Both the position numbers and the translations under genes were made by a program. From positions 84,770 through 148,769 of the forward strand of contig NZ_AFNV02000007.1 in NCBI RefSeq assembly GCF_000215955.2: DNA of 64,000 nucleotides, read 5' to 3'. This DNA is from Salinisphaera shabanensis E1L3A (GTDB lineage: Bacteria > Pseudomonadota > Gammaproteobacteria > Nevskiales > Salinisphaeraceae). Each line of letters opens with the position of its first letter. The stretch's first letter is position 1. Of the stretch, positions 29,341-37,765 are shown in pieces. The notes under the pieces are model-generated. The model ran no database searches and was not told the origin of the DNA. It saw only the letters and a program-made list of their open reading frames with translations.

Positions 29341-30324
29341 TCAGCGCGGTGTGTAAATGGCGTTCGCACAGCGGTTGGCGTTGACCGGTACCAATTCGAA
29401 ATCCAGCAGACGCCAGTCGAGCGCTTCGATATCGGCACGGGCGCGCGCCAGTCTTGATACCAGCGCATCGGTGTCGGTGTGCGGACACACGAACGCAACG
29501 CCGGTCAGCCGGCGGCCTTCTTCACGCAGGCGCACCCGCGCGTCTGATACCCAGGGCTGCGACTCCAGATGATTCCGTATCGTCGCGCCGAGCGGGTCGA
29601 TCGTATTTGTGCCCAGTTTGCGTGGCACTTCGTCGATCAGGTCACAGACTGCGGTATACAAATGCCGCAAACCGTGACGCAGGATATCGGCGCCGATGAT
29701 CAGTGTGGCAATGAAATCCGCCCACCACAGGCCAAGCCCGATACCAAGCACACCCACGATGGCCGCGCCGCCGGCCAGCCAGCTCGCGCGACCCATGGTG
29801 GCGTCGGCATACAGCCCCTTGTCGTGCAGAGCGATAGCCAGACGCTGGCGTGAACGCCCGGCGACGACCGGTACCAGCATGCTGTAGGCCAGTGCGGCGA
29901 GCACAGGCCAGCCCGACCAGTCTAGCGCCGGCGTCGACCACCACGAGCCAAGAGCCGGGTGCTTGAGCGTCATCAGGCTGCGCAAACCCACATAGAGCAG
30001 ATACAGGCCCATCGCAGACAGCGCAAGCGCGCCGCTCAAGAATGCGATGGTGCCTGCCCGATAAAAGCCGAAAGGAAAACGCGGCCGCGGTTGCAAACGC
30101 TCGACCCGACAGGCCACGAGGAAAGCCACCGGCGGCAACAAGGCCCAGAGGCTTTTCAGCCAGATGGCCGTGAGCGCCTGAGTCGTGCCCAGCGCAAGAT
30201 AGAGCGCGGCGATTACGCTGATGCGCAGAACCAGCGTGAGCCATTCGATACGGCAGGCGCGTGCCAGCGCTTGCTGTTTGTCGCGGGGCAAGCCATTCGG
30301 GTGGCGCGGTTCGTGGTGTGTCAT
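29341..30324 (-). CDS. Cation diffusion facilitator-like membrane protein with degenerate metal site
   Basis: The 327-residue protein has six hydrophobic helices between residues about 28 and 240 and a cytoplasmic C-terminal domain of about 90 residues, the CDF plan. The helix 4-5 region GLYADATMGRASW and the helix 2 region IWLKSLWALLP line up with the two halves of the transport site, but three of four expected Asp/His ligands are missing. The C-terminal domain has HLESQPWVSDARVRLREEG, as in CDF cytoplasmic domains. It may no longer move zinc, or may use another route. It is monocistronic between the JAMM and L,D-transpeptidase genes. Confidence 0.7.
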   Translation of the reverse strand: MTHHEPRHPNGLPRDKQQALARACRIEWLTLVLRISVIAALYLALGTTQALTAIWLKSLWALLPPVAFLVACRVERLQPRPRFPFGFYRAGTIAFLSGALALSAMGLYLLYVGLRSLMTLKHPALGSWWSTPALDWSGWPVLAALAYSMLVPVVAGRSRQRLAIALHDKGLYADATMGRASWLAGGAAIVGVLGIGLGLWWADFIATLIIGADILRHGLRHLYTAVCDLIDEVPRKLGTNTIDPLGATIRNHLESQPWVSDARVRLREEGRRLTGVAFVCPHTDTDALVSRLARARADIEALDWRLLDFELVPVNANRCANAIYTPR

Positions 30325-30363
30325 TCCGGCATGTTAGTGCCCGCGCCCGACGCTGTTCGGTGC

Positions 30364-30891
30364 TTACGGATAGATATGAATGCGTGTGCCGTCGGTGACA
30401 CGCTTCCAGATCGTATCGATGGCTTCGTTGGAGACAGCGATACAGCCGTTGGTCCAGTCGCCTTCGCGCTCGCGATCGTCGTAATCGGGCTGGCCGTGAA
30501 TCATGATCAGATCGCCGGGGTCCACGCCGCGCGCAGACGCATGCGCGCGGTCCCGCGCGTTCGGATACGAGATATGAATCGAGCGGTGGAAAATGCTGTC
30601 CGGGTTGCGCCAGTCCAGTCGGTACAACCCCTCCGGAGTTTTGTTATCGCCACGCTGACGCTTGGTGCCGATCGGGTTCTTGCCGAGCGCGATCGGGAAC
30701 TGGTCGACCATTTCGCCATCGGCATACAGATACATCACGCGATTGGCCTTCATGACCACCACCAGATCGACCGGCATCTGCGTGCCATCATCAGCATAGT
30801 CCTGGGCGAACGCGGTTATCGGCAACGCAAGCGCAAAAATCGCGAGCGCGATTAGCAGCAAACGGGTAGGGCAGGTCGCGTTCAAGCGCAT
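30364..30891 (-). CDS. L,D-transpeptidase, YkuD family
   Basis: This is a periplasmic peptidoglycan-modifying or lipoprotein-anchoring transpeptidase of 175 residues. The signal peptide runs to about residue 30 (LLLIALAIFALALPITAFA then QD). The YkuD domain follows: VVVMKANRVMYLYADG near 45, ALGKNPIGTKRQRGDNKTPEG near 69-89, and the active site from IHGQPD to TNGCIAVSN, whose Cys is the nucleophile. The family often has SHGC; TNGC with Asn is a known variant. The ATG at the signal peptide is preferred over one 99 bases upstream. Confidence 0.85.
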   Translation of the reverse strand: MRLNATCPTRLLLIALAIFALALPITAFAQDYADDGTQMPVDLVVVMKANRVMYLYADGEMVDQFPIALGKNPIGTKRQRGDNKTPEGLYRLDWRNPDSIFHRSIHISYPNARDRAHASARGVDPGDLIMIHGQPDYDDREREGDWTNGCIAVSNEAIDTIWKRVTDGTRIHIYP

Positions 30892-31102
30892 GGTTGGCTC
30901 GGGTTGAAAAATCGAAACACGCGCGGTCACGCGCCAGATGCCGCAATTCTGCCGCGCCGCACACGCGGGCGCCAACCGGGGCAACCTCAATCCTTCGGTC
31001 TATGCGGTGCTAGGATGAGCGCAGCGAGATTTAGATCGCGATGCATGCCTCTTTCGGGGCGCGCATCGCGCAGAGATATTTATCAAGTTTAGAGGATTCG
31101 AC

Positions 31103-32116
31103 ATGAGCAAGACGCCGGTCACAGTCATCAAGGGCGATGGTATCGGCCCGGATATCGTCAATGCGGCACTACGCGTGCTCGATCGGCTGGATACCGGCTT
31201 CGAGTATGAAGAGGTCATCGTCGGCCAGGCCGCGCTCGATGCCGGCGAATCGGAAGTCATGCCGGAATCGGCGCTCAAGTCGATCGAGCGTACCGGACTG
31301 GTACTCAAAGGCCCGGTTACGACCCCGTCCGGCAAGGGGTATCGCTCGGTCAATGTCGCCATGCGCAAGCATTTCGATCTTTATGCGAATGTGCGCCCGA
31401 CGCTGTCGATGCCCGGCACCCAGTCGCGTTACAAGAACCTCGACATCATTACCGTGCGCGAAAACACCGGCGGCATGTATTCCGGCCAGGGCCAGAAGGT
31501 GTCGGAAGACGGCAACCGTGCTGAAGCCCTGTCGGTGATCACCCGTTCCGAGTGCGAGCGCATTATTCGTTTCGCTTTCGATATGGCGCGGGCACGCGGG
31601 CGACGCAAGGTGACGTTGGCGCACAAGGCCAACATCATGAAATCGACGTCAGGTCTGTTTTTGGAGGTCGGTCGCCAGATTTCCGAGGAATACGATGATA
31701 TCGAGCACGACGAGGTGATCGTCGATGCCTGTGCGATGAAACTCGTCATGCACCCCGAACGATTCGATGTCATCGTCACGACCAATCTGTTCGGCGATAT
31801 CCTGTCTGATCTGTGTGCCGGCCTGATCGGCGGCCTGGGTCTGGCGCCGGGCGCGAATATCGGCGAAACCTGTGCGATGTTCGAAGCCGTACACGGCAGC
31901 GCGCCCGATATTGCCGGCAAGGGCATTGCCAATCCGACCTCGGTGATTCTTGCCGCCGCGCTCATGCTGGAGCATGTCGACCAACCGGAGAATGCCAACC
32001 GTCTGCGGCGGGCCGTGCGCTCTGTAGTGGCCGAGCACGATCGTGTGACCCCGGATCTGGGCGGCAACGCGACGACCGAGCGGTTTACCGATGCGGTGAT
32101 CGAACGGCTCGGCTAG
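31103..32116 (+). CDS. Isocitrate dehydrogenase, NAD type
   Basis: The 337-residue product belongs to the isocitrate/isopropylmalate dehydrogenase family and, by length and motifs, to the NAD-dependent homologues. KGDGIGPDIV lies near residue 10, the substrate loop YRSVNVAMRKHFDLYANVRP near 82-101, ITVRENTGGMYSG near 115, and the metal Asp region NLFGDILSDL near 215-226. YRSVNVAMR has the Ser and Asn that favour isocitrate over isopropylmalate. GAGG lies seven bases before the ATG. It could also act on homoisocitrate. It is followed by 544 bases without a gene. Confidence 0.85.
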   Translation: MSKTPVTVIKGDGIGPDIVNAALRVLDRLDTGFEYEEVIVGQAALDAGESEVMPESALKSIERTGLVLKGPVTTPSGKGYRSVNVAMRKHFDLYANVRPTLSMPGTQSRYKNLDIITVRENTGGMYSGQGQKVSEDGNRAEALSVITRSECERIIRFAFDMARARGRRKVTLAHKANIMKSTSGLFLEVGRQISEEYDDIEHDEVIVDACAMKLVMHPERFDVIVTTNLFGDILSDLCAGLIGGLGLAPGANIGETCAMFEAVHGSAPDIAGKGIANPTSVILAAALMLEHVDQPENANRLRRAVRSVVAEHDRVTPDLGGNATTERFTDAVIERLG

Positions 32117-32660
32117 GGGCTCTGTAGCCGGCTGCGGCACGACCGGGAAATGCGAAACGCGGTGGCTGTATTGCCGCGCGTTATCGCTGCCTGCGGGACA
32201 ACGGTGTAGGCCGAGCGCATAGCAGTTGAGCGAAGCCTGATGGTGATTGCCGGTTGAATCCGTGCCGGCTACGGGCGTGCACGCGCGAAGAAAGCGGGCT
32301 TGGCGCGCAAGGTCGGTTTACGGCGGTCACCTGCGCAATTCCCGCTTGTGCCGCGACGCGTTCCTCTGCTTTTGTGCGCAAATTCCCGATGTCGACTACG
32401 GGAGATGCCGCATCCGTTCGCCCGCACGACGTCGTAGCAATCCATTGCAGGCGCATGGAATTCGATACGGCGAGAGCGCGCCGCGCAGTTCGCTTGATAC
32501 GAAGGCTTTGGTGATGCGCACGTAAACGTCTATAAGCTGCGATAAAAACAGCGAAGCGCTGGCTGTCAGGCCGGATGTTCACTGGGCTGAGATGCCCAAC
32601 GAGCGTGCTTCGGGCGCTTGTACTTTCGGCAAATGCCGAAGCGAGGGGATTTGTTAGCGC
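32117..32660 (+). other. Gene-free leader region before the GGDEF-EAL/KaiC/KaiB operon
   Basis: No open frame here has coding character. The last 120 bases hold ordered hairpins: CAGCG-AAG-CGCTG at 32549-32561, TGGGC...GCCCA at 32583-32598, a weaker UUCG-capped stem at about 32605-32616, and TTCGGC-AAAT-GCCGAA at 32625-32640. GAGGGG follows at about 32643, 14-18 bases before the ATG. I recognise no known riboswitch class, and the cyclic-di-GMP classes I know do not fit. The earlier part shows no promoter I trust. Confidence 0.5.
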
Positions 32661-34745
32661 ATGAGCGAATACCATCATCTGGCTGAAAACAGCCCGGCTG
32701 CCCTTGTGCTGGTACGCCTGAATGGCACGATCATCGCTGCAAACAATGCGGCGTGTCGCTTGCTGGGCCTCTATCGCCAGCAGATGGAACAGCTCACCGT
32801 CGATCAATGGCTGGCACGTCCGATCGAGCGTACGCGCGATGCGTTGGCACATATCCGGGCGTCCAGCGGTACCTATATCGACGTCACACTGCGCCACGGC
32901 GAAGGGTTTGAGTTCTCGGCGCAGTTGAGCAGCCGGGTTTTTGAGCATCCCGCCCATGGCCGCGTTGCCAGCATTGTGCTTCGCTTCAATGCGGCGTTGG
33001 CGACGTCCGGCGACGAAGACGCCGATGTGGCGCAGGTCGCACTGGATCATATCGACGAGGCCGCGGTGCTGCTGGACTCGAATACGCGCATCCGTGCGTT
33101 GAATCCGGCCTATACGCGCATCACCGGCTATGACGAAGCGGCGGCGCTCGGCCAGTCGCTTGAGCTGGGTGCCGCGCGCCGGGGCGCCGATTCCTGGGAC
33201 GGGCTGATCGAGGCCATGAGCCCGGGTGAGCGCTGGACAGGTGAAGTGCAGAATCGACGCCGCAATGGCGAGCTTTATCCGGCCTACGTGAAGATCACAG
33301 CACTTGCGCCGAGCGAAGACGAGGCCGCGGCCCAGTTCGTCGTGGTGTTTCGCGATCTTTCGGCCGACAAGGCCTACGAGGCACGGATCGAATACCTCGC
33401 CCATTACGATACGCTCACCGGCTTGGCCAACCGTACGCTCATCGAAAAGCGTGCCGAGCTGGCCCGTATCGCGGTGGCCCGTGACGGTCGCCATCTCGCG
33501 TTATTGTTTCTCGATCTGGACGGCTTCAAAGCCGTTAACGACTCGCTCGGCCATGCCACCGGCGACGAGTTGCTTCGTCATGTTGCCGATCGCCTGCGCA
33601 GCGCGGTGAGCAAAACCGATATCGTTGCCCGGCAAGGCGGCGATGAGTTCGTGATTCTGCTCGACTCTATTTCAAAACCCGAGGATGCCGCCTATGTGGC
33701 GGCGCGGATTCAGGAAACGCTACGGGTGCCGTTGACGCTCAACGATCAGACGGTTTTCACCACGGCCAGTATCGGCATCAGCTGTTACCCCGATGACAGC
33801 CAGGATCTGACCACGCTGTTGCGAAACGCCGACATGGCTATGTATCGCGCCAAGCGTCAGGGCCATGGGCGCTATGTGTTCTATCGCCCAGAGATGGATG
33901 CCAACGCGCACTGGATGCTGCAGTTGCGCAACAACCTGCATCGTGCGCTCGACCGCGATGAACTGCATGTCTATTACCAGCCGTTTGTCGATGTCGACTC
34001 CGGCACCGTGACAGGCATTGAAGCGCTGCTGCGCTGGCAGAACGACGAACTCGGCATGGTTTCGCCCGTGGATTTCATTCCGATCGCCGAAGAAACGGGG
34101 CTGATCATCGAGATCGGCCAATGGGTGCTGCGTGCGGCCTGCCGTGAGCTCCAGCGTCTGCACGCGCGCGGCTACGATCATCTACGCGTGGCGGTGAATC
34201 TGTCGGCCCGCCAATTCCGCCAGACCGATCTTGTGGCACAGATTGCGGACGTGCTGGCAGAGACGGGGCTCGCCAGCCGATATCTGGAGCTCGAGATCAC
34301 GGAAACCGTCCTCATGGAGCAGGCGGGGGCAACGCTCGATACGCTGCATGGGTTACACGAGCTGGGCGTCGCCGTCGCGCTCGACGATTTCGGTACCGGT
34401 TATTCCTCTTTGAGCTATCTGCGCCGCTTTCCGATTACCTATCTCAAGGTCGACAAGTCCTTTGTTGACGGCATACCCGGTGAAAAAGGCGATTTGACCA
34501 TCACGCGTACTATCGTGGCAATGGCCCGTAGCCTGGGCATACGGGTAACGGCCGAAGGCGTCGAAACGGCGGCGCAGGGCAAATGGCTAAGGCATTGGAA
34601 TTGCGAGGAGGCGCAAGGCTATTTATACAGCCTGCCACTCGCAGCCGACGATCTGGAGTGGCTGTTGTGCAACCACGACATGTTGCCGGTCAGTGGCGAA
34701 ATCGGCACGCTTGCGGATAATCAATCTTCTGTACTCGAGGAATAG
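32661..34745 (+). CDS. PAS-PAS-GGDEF-EAL cyclic-di-GMP synthase/phosphodiesterase
   Basis: This is a soluble signalling enzyme of 694 residues. Two PAS domains (about 1-115 and 125-240) precede GGDEF (about 245-405) and EAL (about 415-670). The cyclase motif is intact as RQGGDEFVIL near 326, with the metal site LDLDGFKAVND near 286. The phosphodiesterase also looks active: EALLRW near 454, NLSARQF, ELEITETVLM, LDDFGTGYSSL, KVDKSF and TAEGVET. No membrane helix or signal peptide is visible. The stop lies five bases before the KaiC start, so the three genes form an operon; the PAS domains may sense redox, oxygen or a small ligand, which I cannot tell. Confidence 0.93.
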   Translation: MSEYHHLAENSPAALVLVRLNGTIIAANNAACRLLGLYRQQMEQLTVDQWLARPIERTRDALAHIRASSGTYIDVTLRHGEGFEFSAQLSSRVFEHPAHGRVASIVLRFNAALATSGDEDADVAQVALDHIDEAAVLLDSNTRIRALNPAYTRITGYDEAAALGQSLELGAARRGADSWDGLIEAMSPGERWTGEVQNRRRNGELYPAYVKITALAPSEDEAAAQFVVVFRDLSADKAYEARIEYLAHYDTLTGLANRTLIEKRAELARIAVARDGRHLALLFLDLDGFKAVNDSLGHATGDELLRHVADRLRSAVSKTDIVARQGGDEFVILLDSISKPEDAAYVAARIQETLRVPLTLNDQTVFTTASIGISCYPDDSQDLTTLLRNADMAMYRAKRQGHGRYVFYRPEMDANAHWMLQLRNNLHRALDRDELHVYYQPFVDVDSGTVTGIEALLRWQNDELGMVSPVDFIPIAEETGLIIEIGQWVLRAACRELQRLHARGYDHLRVAVNLSARQFRQTDLVAQIADVLAETGLASRYLELEITETVLMEQAGATLDTLHGLHELGVAVALDDFGTGYSSLSYLRRFPITYLKVDKSFVDGIPGEKGDLTITRTIVAMARSLGIRVTAEGVETAAQGKWLRHWNCEEAQGYLYSLPLAADDLEWLLCNHDMLPVSGEIGTLADNQSSVLEE

Positions 34746-34750
34746 GCCGC

Positions 34751-36472
34751 TTGTCTATGCCTGAATTCTTGGCAACCTCTCGTATGCCGACCGGTGTGGA
34801 AGGGCTGGATGCGCTGCTCGGCGGCGGTCTGCCGGACCAGCGGTTGACGCTGCTCTACGGTGGAACCGGCGTGGGCAAAACGGTGCTCGCGCTCGAAGTG
34901 TTGGTGAATAATGCCAAGGCGGGGCGCCCGGGCATTGTCGTGGGCTTCGAAGAGGGGCCAGAGGAACTCATCGAAAACCATGTCTCCTTCGACTGGGGGC
35001 TGGCCGAAGCGGCCGACACCAATATCCATCTGATGGCCGCGCGCGTCGAGGACGAGTTTCGCGATGTGGGTGCGTTCGATATTTCCGGACTGCTCGCCTC
35101 AATAGAAGCCAAGATCAAACAAACCGCTGCGCGTTGGGTTTTGATCGACGGCCTCGATGCGCTTCTGGGCACTCTCGGCGACCGCGTCGCGGCCATGCGC
35201 GAGCTGTTCCGGCTCAAGCACTGGCTCACGGATTGTGGGGTTGCCGTGATCATGACGGCCAAGCTCGATGATCACGACAGCACCGGCACGACGCATTTTC
35301 GCGATATGCCTTACGTCGCCGACTGCGTCATTCGGCTGCAAAATGCTGCCCATAAGCGCACATTCGCGCGCACCTTGCGGGTGGTTAAGCTGCGTGGCGG
35401 GCAGAGCAGCAGCGCGGAAATGCCGTTCGTCATCCGTAGCAGCGGGGTGCTCGTAGCCGAGCGCGAAAACTATCCGCTCAAGGCCAAGGTTTTCGACGAA
35501 CAGATCGGCAGCGGTATCGAGCGTCTGGATACGATGCTGCGTGGCGGTCTGATACGCGGCAATAGCGTTCTGATATCGGGGCCGCCGGGGGCCGCGAAAA
35601 CCAGCCTTGCCGCGTGTTTCGCACGGGAGATGGCCGAAGCTGGCGAACGCGTGCTCTATATCAGCTTTGACGAGGCCGGAGAGCAGATCGTAGAGGATCT
35701 ACAGTCGGTCAGTATCAATCTACGGCCGCATGTCGACAGCGGTTTGTTGAAGATGCAGGGCGTTCTTGCCGGAGCCACGAGCGCGGAAGCGCATTACATC
35801 GATATCCATCATGCGATACGCGAGTTTGCTCCGCACCATGTCATCGTCGATCCGATTTCGGCATTGGTAAAGTCCGGCGGTCTTGAAATGGCGGTAGACG
35901 TGTCAGATCGCCTGCTCGATCTGGCCAAGGCGACGGGCATCACGTTCTACGTCACTGCGCTGTCCTCGGCGCAGGCGCAGGCGAGCGATATGGAAAGCCA
36001 TCTCGCCAATATCGTGGACGTATGGATCGGGGTGGATTACTGCATCGGAGAAGGCGAACGAAACCGAGCGTTGTCGGTGATCAAGGCGCGCGGGATCAAT
36101 CACTCGAACCAGATACGTGAGCTCACGCTCGACGATAACGGGCCGGGGCTGGCGGACGTCTATATTGCCAGTGGCCAGATGTTGATGGGCTCGGCCCGGC
36201 TACGCGAAGAGCAGGAGTTCGAGCTGCGTTTGCGTGACGAACAACAAGCGCATGAGCGCGACCGCCGGCGGGTAGAGGCAGGCATCACCCAGACTCAGGA
36301 GCAGATCGCGACATTGACGAATCAGCTCGATAAACAGCGCCTCGAACTTGAGCAGCTCGAGCATCAGGCTCAGGCCGAAGTGCGAAGCCGTGATCACGAT
36401 CGGCGTCGTTTGCTGCACAGTCGCGGTGCGGATGCCAACGACCACCGTTTCTCGGATGAGCCGTCACGATGA
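34751..36472 (+). CDS. KaiC-family dual-domain ATPase lacking the canonical phosphosites
   Basis: This is a 573-residue RecA-fold ATPase with CI and CII domains. CI has Walker A GGTGVGKT at 37-44 and the catalytic pair Glu67-Glu68. CII has GPPGAAKT at 277-284, where the last Gly of GxxxxGKT is Ala, and Asp307-Glu308 in place of the Glu pair. In cyanobacterial KaiC the segment HISTITD carries the phosphorylated Ser431 and Thr432; here it reads HLANIVD, so Ala419 and Asn420 replace them. From about 480 to 560 a charged heptad-like helix forms a C-terminal coiled coil. The start is probably TTG with GAGGA nine bases before it, rather than ATG six bases later. It overlaps kaiB by ATGA. Confidence 0.9.
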   Translation: MSMPEFLATSRMPTGVEGLDALLGGGLPDQRLTLLYGGTGVGKTVLALEVLVNNAKAGRPGIVVGFEEGPEELIENHVSFDWGLAEAADTNIHLMAARVEDEFRDVGAFDISGLLASIEAKIKQTAARWVLIDGLDALLGTLGDRVAAMRELFRLKHWLTDCGVAVIMTAKLDDHDSTGTTHFRDMPYVADCVIRLQNAAHKRTFARTLRVVKLRGGQSSSAEMPFVIRSSGVLVAERENYPLKAKVFDEQIGSGIERLDTMLRGGLIRGNSVLISGPPGAAKTSLAACFAREMAEAGERVLYISFDEAGEQIVEDLQSVSINLRPHVDSGLLKMQGVLAGATSAEAHYIDIHHAIREFAPHHVIVDPISALVKSGGLEMAVDVSDRLLDLAKATGITFYVTALSSAQAQASDMESHLANIVDVWIGVDYCIGEGERNRALSVIKARGINHSNQIRELTLDDNGPGLADVYIASGQMLMGSARLREEQEFELRLRDEQQAHERDRRRVEAGITQTQEQIATLTNQLDKQRLELEQLEHQAQAEVRSRDHDRRRLLHSRGADANDHRFSDEPSR

Positions 36473-36801
36473 GCGAAGTAGAGGCCGGAGGGCACGGGAT
36501 GGGAAACGAGGGTGCACGCGACGCGCTGCGCGTCTGTCTATTCGTGGCAGGCGATTCGCCCAGTTCTCGACGTGCTCGGCGCGCGCTCGAGTCGCTAATC
36601 GGCTCGCAGTCGAATGAGCAAAAGGCACAGTTCGAAGTGGTCGATGTGCTGCGCGAGCCCGAGCGCGCGCTCGAATCGAATCTGTTGGCCACGCCCACGC
36701 TGCTCATCGAACGTGGGGGACATGTCAGCCGCTATGTCGGTGACCTTCACGAGCGCGAGGACGTGCGCGAAGAGCTCTCGCATATGGCCGACAGCCCCTA
36801 A
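36469..36801 (+). CDS. KaiB-like protein
   Basis: This is a thioredoxin-fold KaiB homologue of 110 residues. After a 20-residue variable start, LRVCLFVAGDSPSSRRARRAL lines up with the KaiB strand-helix start, VVDVLREPERALESNLLATPTLL with the central part including the conserved ATPTL, and YVGDLHEREDV with the C-terminal region that switches fold in KaiB. It probably binds the KaiC ring. The ATGA overlap with KaiC fixes the start. No kaiA is present, as usual outside cyanobacteria. It is the last gene of the operon. Confidence 0.88.
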   Translation: MSEVEAGGHGMGNEGARDALRVCLFVAGDSPSSRRARRALESLIGSQSNEQKAQFEVVDVLREPERALESNLLATPTLLIERGGHVSRYVGDLHEREDVREELSHMADSP

Positions 36802-36897
36802 GTCAACGAGGATAGTAGAAGGCCCGGGTGCGGCGTTTCGTTAAATGCCTCCACCCGAACAACGCGAGACAAGAGCAGCGGCCACGGCGCGGGCCGG

Positions 36898-37755
36898 TCA
36901 GCTGCGCCCCGCTGGCGAGTGTGGCTTGAGCCGAGCGCAGGTTATGCGTTCGTTGCCGCCGAGATCCGGCGTCGTCTTAACGGCTGACCATGTCGTGAGC
37001 ATGGCTCGCACGGCCGCGCCCTGGTCGGCGCCGTGTTCGAGATACAGAGCGCCGCCGACATCGAGATGATCGCGCGCGCCGGCGACGATGCGCTGCAGGT
37101 CCGCAAGACCATTGGCGGGTGCGACCAGTGCCGCGTGTGGCTCGTGCTTGAGTTCAGCGGCGGCCAGATGACGATCGCCCGGCGCGATATAGGGTGGATT
37201 GGAGACGATGATATCGAAGCGCTTGTCCCCGATCGCCTCGTACCAGCGCCCGAGAGCGAACTCGATCTGATTCAAACCCAGCCGCGTTGCGTTGTCTTGT
37301 GCACACGCCAATGCGCCTGCGCTCGCATCGGTGGCGGTAATCGACCAGGCTGGGCGTTCGCTGGCCAGCGCCAGGGCGATCGCGCCGCTGCCCGTGCCCA
37401 GATCGAGCAGCTGATGCGGCGCGCTGTCGTGGGCGTCGAGTACCGCCTCGACCAGCGTTTCCGTATCCGGACGCGGCACGAGCACGTCGGGCGTCACGCC
37501 GAGATCGAGTGTCCAGAAGCCGACCGTGCCGGTGATATAAGCCAACGGCTCACCCGCGGCGCGGCGTGCGACCAGCGCATCGAAACGGCGGCGCGGCGCG
37601 TCGTCGACGATATCGTGAGCGTGTACCACAAGCCAGCTATGATCGACGCCGAGCACCTGCTCGAGCAGGCGCTGTGCATCTAGATCCGGGCTGTCGCTAT
37701 GCTCGGCCAGACGCGTGCGCGCAGCGCGGCGTAGCGCGTCGACGGTATTCGTCAC
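36898..37755 (-). CDS. prmC: Release factor glutamine methyltransferase
   Basis: The enzyme methylates the Gln of the GGQ motif in release factors. The product of about 285 residues has an N-terminal helical domain, the SAM-binding LLDLGTGSGAIALALA near residue 117-132, and the substrate motif VSNPPYIAPGD near 183. The GTG start I use lies ten bases beyond the prfA stop and after GAG; an ATG 54 bases upstream would overlap prfA by 44 bases and adds residues not seen in the family. The order hemA-prfA-prmC is the standard gammaproteobacterial operon and pairs the methylase with its substrate. Confidence 0.93.
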   Translation of the reverse strand: MTNTVDALRRAARTRLAEHSDSPDLDAQRLLEQVLGVDHSWLVVHAHDIVDDAPRRRFDALVARRAAGEPLAYITGTVGFWTLDLGVTPDVLVPRPDTETLVEAVLDAHDSAPHQLLDLGTGSGAIALALASERPAWSITATDASAGALACAQDNATRLGLNQIEFALGRWYEAIGDKRFDIIVSNPPYIAPGDRHLAAAELKHEPHAALVAPANGLADLQRIVAGARDHLDVGGALYLEHGADQGAAVRAMLTTWSAVKTTPDLGGNERITCARLKPHSPAGRS

Positions 37756-37765
37756 GACGGCTCGA

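Noticed and set aside
32117..32660. Cyclic-di-GMP riboswitch before the GGDEF-EAL gene
   Set aside because: The conserved GEMM bases and the tetraloop/receptor pattern are absent, so I report only an unclassified leader.
32181..33494. Minus-strand frame of 437 codons across the leader and the GGDEF-EAL gene
   Set aside because: The PAS and GGDEF domains are clear on the plus strand, and the minus frame lacks any recognised domain.
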